This document shows, one piece after another, positions 23,215 to 30,397 of a stretch of 37,724 bases of DNA; positions within the stretch are counted from its first letter, which is position 1, and each line of letters begins with the position of its first letter. Under the pieces are notes generated by a model. It was not told where the DNA came from, searched no databases, and saw only the letters and a program-made list of their open reading frames with translations. Source of the DNA: an uncultured delta proteobacterium (lineage in GTDB: Bacteria; Desulfobacterota; Desulfovibrionia; Desulfovibrionales; Desulfovibrionaceae); contig CAILNX010000001.1 of NCBI GenBank assembly GCA_903835685.1, positions 1 to 37,724 of the forward strand, in the 5' to 3' direction. Made by a program: the position numbers and the translations under genes.

Positions 23215-23236
23215 CCGGGGTTCCGGCGGCTTTTTT
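23215..23236 (+). repeat. Direct repeat, right copy
   Basis: CCGGGGTTCCGGCGGC at 23215-23230, then TTTTTT. Identical for 16 bp to the right half of the terminator at 22362-22377. It lacks the left stem arm, so it is not itself a terminator. It touches the stop codon of the AsmA-family gene. Confidence 0.75.
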
Positions 23237-26200
23237 ATGGTGCTGGGCTGGATTGGTCCAGCGGGCTGGATTTGAGCACCTTCTTGTTCGGCAGGAAGAT
23301 GTCCCGCAGGAAGCGCAGGGGCTTCAAGGGGATGTCCAGCACGTCCTTGACCGTGTCCACCAGCAGCTCGCCCTTAGGCACGCTCACGTCCGGGTCCGAG
23401 AGCTTGCCGGACAGGCGCACGGGCATGTTGGTGGCGTGCATGAGATTCATGTTCAGGGTGTAGTTGATGCTGTCCGCCGGCAGGCTGAATTTCCCCCGGC
23501 CCTCGCCGCTGACCAGCAACCCGGTGAGGCTGAAATCGTCGTTGACGAACGAACCCTGGTCCACCTTGAAATTGGCCCGGACCTTGTCGAACACCGTGCG
23601 CTGTTCGCTGGGCGGGGAATTGGGCATGGTCCCGATGTCCCCGGCCGGGCTCTGGGGCGTGGGTGGGGGCTGGTCGTACCCGAAGAATTTGTAGGACCCC
23701 TTGGTGATGGTGAACCCGGCCTTGCCTATGAGGTTGCGCAGGATGTCCATGTCCGTGGCCCCGATGCTTTCCAGGTCGTAGTACATGTCCGTGGTCCCGC
23801 GCACGTAGTCCCGGTCGGACATGGCCTCCATGAACGGCCCGGCCTGGAAGGCGTTGATATGAATGTTCAAGCCCGCCTTGAGCAGAAAGGCCGTGACCTC
23901 GCCTCGGAAGGCGCACTCGTAGCGGCCCCCGTAGAACGCGGCCTGAACCGGCGCGAATTCGAACTGGCCCTTCCTGGCCTTCATCCTGGCCGTGAGCTGG
24001 GTCCAGAGCAGGTCCCGGTACTTGAAGCGGTTCAGGGACAGGCTGCCGTCCAGGTCCAGATTGCGCAGCCGGTCCAGTTGCAGGGGGGTCTCCTTGACCG
24101 GCTCGGGTTCGGCCTTGGGCGGTTTGGCCTGCTCCTCCTCCTTGGGCTTGGACGGCCGGTAGCGGTCCAGGTCCAGGGTGTCGGCCTCCAGGTTGAAGCT
24201 CACCCCAGGGTGCTCGTAGCCCGTAAGCCCCACCTCGCCCTTGAAATGGGTGTCGTCCAGGGTCCCGCTGACATTGCTGAAACTGGCCCCGTCCGGAGTC
24301 AGGGCCACATCGGCCTGGGCCGAGAACTGGCGCAGGGTTCTTAAGTCGCTGGTCTCGGGCTGGGTGGCGTTCAGCAGGGGCAGGAGGTCCCGGGGATTGG
24401 CCCGGGGCAGGCGCAGGGAGCCCTTGCCCGACCAGGCCGGGGTCCACAGGCCCTGGGCGCTGCCCTCGGCCTCCAGGTCCAGGCCCAGGGCCTTGAGGTC
24501 GGCCTTGCGCAGGGTGATTGCCCCCCGGATGGGGTCGAAATCAGCCTGGGCGGACAGGCTGGCCTGGCGCACGCCCGGGGGCAGGAATCCGTCCTCCAGG
24601 GCCGCGCTGACCGTGGCCCCGCGCAGGACCAGGGAGAGGTCCCGGGGAATATATTCCACGTCGCCCTGCACGGACGAGGACCACTGGTACTGGGGGCGGC
24701 CGTCGTGCATCTCGCCCGTGGCCGAGAGGTCCAGGCCCAGGCGGGTGCGCATGGGCTCGCTGTCCGTGCCCGGCTTGCCCGTCTGGGGGGAGGCGGGCAG
24801 GGGGGAGAGGGAGATTCTGGCCTGGGCCTGGGCAAAGGCCAGGGGAGGGCGGCCGGGCGCGGCCGGGGACTTGTCCGTCTTGGCCCCCAGGGTGAGGAGA
24901 CCGCGCTGGGACTTGAGCACCACGGTTCCATTGGCCGCCCGGGGCAGGTCGGCCGCCTCCGCGCCCATGGCCGAGAGCCGGGCCGAGAGGTCCAGGCGGC
25001 CGGTCAGGGACCGGGGCAGGGCCAGGGCCTCCTGGGCGGCTGTGGCCTCAGCCCCTTCCAGGTCCAGGCTCAGGCGGGCCAGCATCTGTTTCTCCAGGCC
25101 CTTGCGCGACCCGGGCAGGTCCGCGTTGACCTGGGCCTTGAGCTTTCCGCCCAGGACCTTGGCCTGCTCCACCTTGAGGACCATGGTCCCGGTGTTGGCC
25201 TGGGCCGAGAGCACCACGTCCCGGGCCTTGATCCCTCCGGCCGTGAGTTCCGTGGCCGTGAGGCGGCCCGAGCCCACCAGTTCGCGCCAGAAGGCGGTCG
25301 GGGCCTCGTGACGCCCGCGCTCCTTGGCCGGGGAGGCCTTGGCCGCGAGGGCGTCCAGGTCCAGGGCCGGGCAGCGCAGGTCAAAGGCGATCCGGGGATG
25401 CCGGAAATTGTCCAGGGAGGCCGAACCCTCCAGATTGAGATGGTCCAGACCGAGTTGCAGGCCGTCCAGGGCCAGGCTGGCGTTGCTGGCCTGGACCCGG
25501 CCGGAAAGGCGGGCCGTGGCGAAATTCTGGCTGGCCTGGGCCAGGGTGGAGTTGGGGGCCAGGGCCTTGAATAGGTTCTGGGGGGCGAATTCCGCGACCT
25601 GGAAGGTGGCGTTTATGGACGGTCGGGTCAGGGCGCCCGTCAGGCAGGCCTCGCCGCTGGCCGTGATTCCCAGGGCCTGGGCCGTGACATTGTGCATCCA
25701 CAGGGTGTCCGACCCGGGTTTCATCTCCGGTCGCAGGGAGAGCCGGGCTGGCCCGAAGTCGCCGGGGACCAGAGGGGTCAGGGTGTGCAGGTCCAGGCGG
25801 GACACGGTCAGGGCGGGGGTGCTGTTCCAGACCCCGTCCAGCACGGCCTCGGCCCGGGCGGCCAGGGGCCATTTCAGGCCCGGCTGGTTCAGGGTGGCGT
25901 TGACCTGCACGGCCACGGGCTGCCCGGGCCGGATGTCGCCCGTGCGCAGGTTGAAGCCCCCGAGGCTCACGGTCTGGTTCAGGCCTTGGTCCTGATAGGT
26001 GATGCGGGCCTCTTCCAGGACAACGGACTGGATGTCCATGCGTCCGGTGAGGTGGGTACGCAGGCCCTTGAACAGCCCGGCCTCCTGCACGTCGACTGGA
26101 CCGCTTTCCATGGCTCGGGCCAGGTTCCCGGGCAGGTCGCCCCAGTTGGTCCGGCCGTCCGGGCTGACGGCCAGGTTCAGGTCCAGGCCGCGCAGGGCCA

Positions 26201-26531
26201 GCCGGTCGGCCACTAGGATCTGGTGCAGCAGCGGCAGAGGCTGGATGCTCAGGGAGACCTTCTGGACCCGGAGCATGGGCTCGGGTCCGAATCCCGGGGC
26301 CGGACCCAGGCTCACGTCCTGGGCGGTCAAGGCCAGCCAGGGGCGGAAATCCAGTTGCAGGCGGCCGCCGATGGTCACGTTGCGGCCGGTGAGTTCGCTT
26401 AAACCCCGGGCCAGGTCCTGCTTGAAGTCATTGGCGTCCAGGTACTGGGCCACGAAGACCATGGCCATGAGGGCCAGGACAATGGCCAGGGCCATGGCGG
26501 AGAAGAGGAAGAGGAGGATGCGGCGGGGCAT
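23235..26531 (-). CDS. AsmA-family protein
   Basis: 1098 aa; ATG at 26531. One N-terminal membrane helix (~5-28) anchors it in the inner membrane with the rest in the periplasm. N-terminal AsmA domain with FKQDLARGLSELTGRNVTIG and GRLQLDFRPWLALTAQDVSLG. A long beta-rich middle repeats short strands. A charged Pro/Glu/Lys linker (SKPKEEEQAKPPKAEPEP) lies before the C-terminal AsmA-like domain. That domain holds LDRLRNLDLDGSLSLNRFKY and ends at a basic tail. AsmA-type proteins are thought to form hydrophobic grooves that carry phospholipids to the outer membrane. It follows lpxI with 9 bases between and is the last gene of the envelope cluster. Confidence 0.88.
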   Translation of the reverse strand: MPRRILLFLFSAMALAIVLALMAMVFVAQYLDANDFKQDLARGLSELTGRNVTIGGRLQLDFRPWLALTAQDVSLGPAPGFGPEPMLRVQKVSLSIQPLPLLHQILVADRLALRGLDLNLAVSPDGRTNWGDLPGNLARAMESGPVDVQEAGLFKGLRTHLTGRMDIQSVVLEEARITYQDQGLNQTVSLGGFNLRTGDIRPGQPVAVQVNATLNQPGLKWPLAARAEAVLDGVWNSTPALTVSRLDLHTLTPLVPGDFGPARLSLRPEMKPGSDTLWMHNVTAQALGITASGEACLTGALTRPSINATFQVAEFAPQNLFKALAPNSTLAQASQNFATARLSGRVQASNASLALDGLQLGLDHLNLEGSASLDNFRHPRIAFDLRCPALDLDALAAKASPAKERGRHEAPTAFWRELVGSGRLTATELTAGGIKARDVVLSAQANTGTMVLKVEQAKVLGGKLKAQVNADLPGSRKGLEKQMLARLSLDLEGAEATAAQEALALPRSLTGRLDLSARLSAMGAEAADLPRAANGTVVLKSQRGLLTLGAKTDKSPAAPGRPPLAFAQAQARISLSPLPASPQTGKPGTDSEPMRTRLGLDLSATGEMHDGRPQYQWSSSVQGDVEYIPRDLSLVLRGATVSAALEDGFLPPGVRQASLSAQADFDPIRGAITLRKADLKALGLDLEAEGSAQGLWTPAWSGKGSLRLPRANPRDLLPLLNATQPETSDLRTLRQFSAQADVALTPDGASFSNVSGTLDDTHFKGEVGLTGYEHPGVSFNLEADTLDLDRYRPSKPKEEEQAKPPKAEPEPVKETPLQLDRLRNLDLDGSLSLNRFKYRDLLWTQLTARMKARKGQFEFAPVQAAFYGGRYECAFRGEVTAFLLKAGLNIHINAFQAGPFMEAMSDRDYVRGTTDMYYDLESIGATDMDILRNLIGKAGFTITKGSYKFFGYDQPPPTPQSPAGDIGTMPNSPPSEQRTVFDKVRANFKVDQGSFVNDDFSLTGLLVSGEGRGKFSLPADSINYTLNMNLMHATNMPVRLSGKLSDPDVSVPKGELLVDTVKDVLDIPLKPLRFLRDIFLPNKKVLKSSPLDQSSPAP

Positions 26532-26540
26532 GGGCGAGGA

Positions 26541-27374
26541 TCAGGGGCCGAGGAAGTCCCCGGATATGCCGACCACGGCGATGCCCGCCCGGTCGGCCAC
26601 GGCCAGGGCCTGCTCCCGGTCGAAGAACAGGCTCTGGCCCGCTTCCACGCCCAGGGCAATGGCCTTGAACTCGCGCAAAATCTCGATGGTGGCCAGCCCC
26701 ACGCTGGGCAGGTCCACCCGCTTGCTCTGGCCGGGCTTGAACACCTTGACCGCCACGCATTTGGCCCCGGCCAGGGAGCAGCCCCGGCGGATGGTGGCGT
26801 CGGTCCCTTCCAGGGCCTCCACTGCGGCCACGATGCCCCGTTTGACCACCACGCACTGCCCGATGTCCAGGCGGCCCAGCTCCCGGGCCGTGGCCAAGGC
26901 CAGGCGCAGGTCCTTCACGGCCTGGGTCGAGGGCTTGGTCCTGGTCAGGATCCCGGCCGGGGTGAGGAGCTGGGGCAGCAGGGTGTGGGCCGGGACCACG
27001 GGCAGTCCCTCGCCTTCGAGTTCCTGGACCAGACCTCGAAAAAGCTGATCGTCGCCTTTCAAGGCCAGCCGGGCCAGGAGCTTGGCCGCCCGGATGTCCG
27101 GACGGATGTTCTTGAAGCTCATGGCCATGGACTTGTCGATGCTCCCGGCCATGAGCACCCGGCTCACGCCGTGGGCCTTGAAGAAATCGATGAGCCGACC
27201 GAGCTGGCCGATTTTCAGTTCGGACCAGGCCTGGGCCACCTGGGCCACCTCGGCATTGCTGTACCCGGCAAAGCCCACGGCCGCGACCGTAAGACCCTGC
27301 TCCCTGGCGGCCCGGGCCACCAGCAGGGGGAATTGCCCGCCTCCGGCGATGAGCCCGATGACTTGGTCGCTCAT
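26541..27374 (-). CDS. lpxI: UDP-2,3-diacylglucosamine pyrophosphatase LpxI
   Basis: 277 aa, the usual length for LpxI (formerly DUF1009). It hydrolyses UDP-2,3-diacylglucosamine to lipid X plus UMP, the fourth step of lipid A synthesis, replacing LpxH in many alpha- and deltaproteobacteria. Seen: IGLIAGGGQFPLLVARAARE at the start, VLMAGSIDKSMAMSFKNIRP, and the C-terminal GCVVVKRG-like stretch (IGQCVVVKRGIVAAVEALEG) with TIRRGCSLAGAKCVAVKVFK. Cytoplasmic, membrane-associated. It follows lpxA by 63 bases and precedes asmA. No lpxH is needed if this is active. Confidence 0.92.
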   Translation of the reverse strand: MSDQVIGLIAGGGQFPLLVARAAREQGLTVAAVGFAGYSNAEVAQVAQAWSELKIGQLGRLIDFFKAHGVSRVLMAGSIDKSMAMSFKNIRPDIRAAKLLARLALKGDDQLFRGLVQELEGEGLPVVPAHTLLPQLLTPAGILTRTKPSTQAVKDLRLALATARELGRLDIGQCVVVKRGIVAAVEALEGTDATIRRGCSLAGAKCVAVKVFKPGQSKRVDLPSVGLATIEILREFKAIALGVEAGQSLFFDREQALAVADRAGIAVVGISGDFLGP

Positions 27375-27437
27375 AGTTCCTGCCCGTGTACGGGGTCATG
27401 ACGGCCCGGGTCCGGCCCCGGGCCAGCCGGGGCCGCG

Positions 27438-28253
27438 CTACATCTCAACGCCGTTTTCGTCGTCGGAACTGGAGGCCGGAGTGATGCCCCGCTTGCTCTC
27501 GCGGATGAACCGGCAGAGGTTCCGCACCTCGGCCGTGGCCGAGATTTCGGCCTCCACCTGGACCAGGCCCTCTTCCTGGGTCAGGCCCGAGCGGAAGATG
27601 ATTTTGTAGGCGCTGATCAGGTCCCGGCGCGCATCGAGGGTGATTCCGGCCCTTTTCAGCCCGATGCGGTTGGGACCGTAGAGCCGTCCGCGCACGCCCG
27701 TGGCCAGCATGTACGGGGGCACGTCCTGGACAAAGCCGCCCATGGCCCCGATGAAGGCGTATTCGCCGATGCGCACGAACTGGTGGATGCCGGTCATGCC
27801 GCTGATGACCGCGTGGTCGCCCACCTCCACGTGCCCGGCCAGGCTGGCGGCGTTGGCCATGATCACGTGGTTGCCCAGGCGGCAGTCGTGGGCCACATGC
27901 ACGTAGGCCATGAGCATGCAGTCCGAGCCCACGGTGGTGGCCCCGTGCTCCCCGGGCATGGAGCGGTGGATGGTGGCGAACTCGCGCACGGTGTTGCGCT
28001 CGCCCAGGATCACCCAAGTCTCCTCACCCTTGTAGCCCATGTGCTGGGGGGCGGCGCCCAGAAAGACGTAGGAGTGGATGTGGTTGTCCGCGCCCATACG
28101 CACGAAGTTCTTGAGCTGGACATAGGGTTCCAGATGGCAGCGGTCACCGATCTCCACCCGTTCCTCGATGACGCAGAAGGGGCCGATGTTTACGTCCTGG
28201 CCCAACTGGGCCTTGGGGTGAACAATGGCCTGGGGGTGAATGAAGACAGCCAT
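27438..28253 (-). CDS. lpxA: UDP-GlcNAc acyltransferase LpxA
   Basis: 271 aa; ATG at 28253 overlaps the fabZ stop by one base (TAATG). Adds a 3-hydroxyacyl chain to UDP-GlcNAc, the first step of lipid A synthesis. A left-handed beta helix of hexapeptide repeats is plain from residue ~4 (IHPQAIVHPKAQLG, VNIGPFCVIE). The catalytic His sits in NAASLAGHVEVGD, matching His125 of E. coli LpxA. Also GIHQFVRIGEYAFIG. The C-terminal ~80 residues are helical as expected. A frame open further upstream is antisense to fabZ and is not part of the gene. Confidence 0.95.
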   Translation of the reverse strand: MAVFIHPQAIVHPKAQLGQDVNIGPFCVIEERVEIGDRCHLEPYVQLKNFVRMGADNHIHSYVFLGAAPQHMGYKGEETWVILGERNTVREFATIHRSMPGEHGATTVGSDCMLMAYVHVAHDCRLGNHVIMANAASLAGHVEVGDHAVISGMTGIHQFVRIGEYAFIGAMGGFVQDVPPYMLATGVRGRLYGPNRIGLKRAGITLDARRDLISAYKIIFRSGLTQEEGLVQVEAEISATAEVRNLCRFIRESKRGITPASSSDDENGVEM

Positions 28254-28714
28254 TAGACGAGCTCCCTGTCCATGACCGCCGCAGTCAGTTCGCCTTCGGC
28301 CGCGATGTCGCCGTCCACCGTGGCCGTGCTTTCCATTTTCCAGAGATGGCGCTTGTTGCGCACGTTCTGCACCGTGAGCACCAGACGGTCTCCGGGCACC
28401 ACCGGACGGCGGAAGCGGACCTTGTCCAGGCCGGTGAAGAGAAAGAGCTTGTTGGCCAGGGCCTCGCCCAGGCACAGACCCACGTAGACGCCCCCGGCCT
28501 GGGCCATGGCCTCCAGCAGAAGCACCCCGGGCATGATGGGCTTTCCCGGGAAGTGGCCCTGGAAAAAGGGCTCGTTCACGGTCACGTTCTTGTAGGCCGT
28601 CAGGCGCACCCCGGCCTCAAAGGCCATCACCCGGTCCACCATCAGGAAGGGGTAGCGGTGGGGCAGGATCTCCAATATTTTCAAGATATCTGCGTAGTAG
28701 GCTGGCTCACTCAT
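28253..28714 (-). CDS. fabZ: 3-hydroxyacyl-ACP dehydratase FabZ
   Basis: 153 aa, standard FabZ size. Dehydrates 3-hydroxyacyl-ACP in fatty-acid synthesis, competing with LpxA and LpxD for the same acyl-ACP. Hot-dog fold with [13 protein letters not shown] at ~17-29, and the active site His54/Glu68 in [23 protein letters not shown] at 28714 overlaps the lpxD end by 8 bases; its own end overlaps lpxA. The location between lpxD and lpxA is the common bacterial arrangement. Confidence 0.95.
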   Translation of the reverse strand: MSEPAYYADILKILEILPHRYPFLMVDRVMAFEAGVRLTAYKNVTVNEPFFQGHFPGKPIMPGVLLLEAMAQAGGVYVGLCLGEALANKLFLFTGLDKVRFRRPVVPGDRLVLTVQNVRNKRHLWKMESTATVDGDIAAEGELTAAVMDRELV

Positions 28715-29750
28715 GGTTCATATTCCTGGCAAGAGTCGTTTTCAGCTCCTCCACGTCCTTTTCCAGGCGGGAGAGCTGCTTCATGATTTGGGGAAGTCTG
28801 GAAACACCCACGCTGGCGCGCAGATAGTCTCCCTGGGCCAGGACCGGACTGCCCGCGCCCCGGTAATTGTCCGGCAGACTGTGGTTGACTCCGGACTGGG
28901 CGCCCAGAACCACGTTGTCGCCGATGGTCAGGTTGTCCGCCAGGCCCACCTGTCCGGCCAGGATGCAGTTGTCCCCGATGCGGGTGCTCCCGGCCAGGCC
29001 CGACTGTCCGGCCAGGAGGCAGTTCCGTCCGATCCGGACATTGTGGGCCAGATGGACCAGATTGTCGATCTTGGTGCCCTGGCCCACCTGAGTCAGGTCC
29101 AGGGCGGCCCGGTCGATGCAGGTGTTGGCCCCGATCTCCACGTCGCTCTCAATGATCGTGCGCCCGATCTGGGGGATCTTCACATGTCCGGCCGGGGTGG
29201 GCACGTATCCGAAGCCGTCGCCGCCGATGACCGTGCCCGGCTGGATGCTCACCCGGTCGCCTAGGATGGTTCCGGCCATGAGCGTAACCCCAGGGTAGAG
29301 CAGGCAGTCTCGGCCCAGGGTGCAGTCCTCGCCCAGGTAGCAGTGGGGGAATATCCTGGTGCCCGGGCCGATTTTGGTCCGGGGGCCGACAAAGGCCAGG
29401 GGCATGACCGTGACGTTCTCGCCCAGTTCCGCGCTCTCGTGCACAAAGGCCAGGGGGCTGACTCCGGTCATGTCCCCCTGGGGTTTGGCGAAGAGGTGCA
29501 GGATTTTGGCCAGGTCCTGGTAGACATTGGCGCTGACCAGGGCGCTGGCCAGGCCCTGGGCCTGGTCCGGCCCGCCCACCAGCACGCATCCGGCCCGGGT
29601 GGCGGCCAGTTGGGGGGCGTATTTGGGGTTGGCCAGGAAGCTTAAGTCCGAGGGGCCGGCGGCTTCCAGGGTGTTGACCCCGGTGAGATCCCGGTCCTCG
29701 CCAGCAAGGGCGAGGCCGAGACCCTGGGCCAGTTCAGAGGCGAGCACCAT
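28707..29750 (-). CDS. lpxD: UDP-3-O-acyl-glucosamine N-acyltransferase LpxD
   Basis: 347 aa; ATG at 29750, 7 bases after the skp stop with AGG between. Adds the second acyl chain in lipid A synthesis. N-terminal uridine-binding domain (~1-100), then a left-handed beta helix of hexapeptide repeats. The catalytic His is within VHLAHNVRIG (matching His239 of E. coli LpxD). Seen also: GDGFGYVPTPAGHVKIPQIG and INTCIDRAALD-like IGANTCIDRAALD. The C-terminal helix (RLPQIMKQLSRLEKDVEEL) is as in the family. Confidence 0.95.
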   Translation of the reverse strand: MVLASELAQGLGLALAGEDRDLTGVNTLEAAGPSDLSFLANPKYAPQLAATRAGCVLVGGPDQAQGLASALVSANVYQDLAKILHLFAKPQGDMTGVSPLAFVHESAELGENVTVMPLAFVGPRTKIGPGTRIFPHCYLGEDCTLGRDCLLYPGVTLMAGTILGDRVSIQPGTVIGGDGFGYVPTPAGHVKIPQIGRTIIESDVEIGANTCIDRAALDLTQVGQGTKIDNLVHLAHNVRIGRNCLLAGQSGLAGSTRIGDNCILAGQVGLADNLTIGDNVVLGAQSGVNHSLPDNYRGAGSPVLAQGDYLRASVGVSRLPQIMKQLSRLEKDVEELKTTLARNMNHE

Positions 29751-29757
29751 TGACCTG

Positions 29758-30288
29758 CTATTTGCCCTTGGCCTTGTAGGCCTTGTTCACTTCCTGGATG
29801 ATCTGGGCGGTCACGTCCACGGATTCGTCGCTCCACATGATCGGGCTCTGGGGGCCGACGATGAGCAGGGCGGTGAGGGCGTTCTTCTTGCAATAGTCCT
29901 TGATGACCTCTTCCAGGATCTTGGCCACCGGCTGATTCAGGCGGCTGCGGTCAGCCTGGAACTTGCGCTGGAACTCGGTCATGGCGTCTTCCAAGTCCCG
30001 GGCCTTGCGCTTCATCTCCAGTTCCTTGTCCTGGCGGGCTTCCTGGGACAGGACCATGCGCTGCTTCTGGAGGTCTTCGGCCATCTTCTCCAGCTCGTTC
30101 TTGCGGCGCTCCAGGTCCTTGGCGATGGGGTCCGAGGTGGCCTTCAAGTCGGCCAGGGCCTTCTTGGAGGGTTCGGCCTGCTCCATGACGGCGATGGGAT
30201 TGAAGGTGGCGATCTTGGTCTCGGCAAAGCACAGGGAGGCGGCCAGGACAACAGTCAGGGTCAGAAGCGCGACCGTGCATTTTTTCAT
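29758..30288 (-). CDS. skp: Periplasmic chaperone Skp/OmpH
   Basis: 176 aa; ATG at 30288 preferred because AAGGAG lies 9 bases upstream (an ATG at 30297 touches the ribosome site). Signal peptide MKKCTVALLTLTVVLAASLCFA. The mature protein is one long charged coiled-coil (~55-130: KDLERRKNELEKMAEDLQ, further KARDLEDAMTEF), as in Skp, whose trimer holds unfolded outer-membrane proteins. It follows bamA with 109 bases between and precedes lpxD, the same order as in E. coli bamA-skp-lpxD-fabZ-lpxA. Confidence 0.9.
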   Translation of the reverse strand: MKKCTVALLTLTVVLAASLCFAETKIATFNPIAVMEQAEPSKKALADLKATSDPIAKDLERRKNELEKMAEDLQKQRMVLSQEARQDKELEMKRKARDLEDAMTEFQRKFQADRSRLNQPVAKILEEVIKDYCKKNALTALLIVGPQSPIMWSDESVDVTAQIIQEVNKAYKAKGK

Positions 30289-30397
30289 GGGATGCATCTC
30301 CTTTTCGTCACATGGTTTGGTCTTCCACTGGGGAAGGGGTTGGGGCAAAATCGTGCGCGCGCCCGGGTCCACAAGACCGACGCGGGGCGTAGTCCTC

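Noticed and set aside
27438-28475. Longer LpxA frame starting at 28475
   Set aside because: The added 74 residues are antisense-like filler overlapping fabZ; LpxA homology and translational overlap fix the start at 28253.
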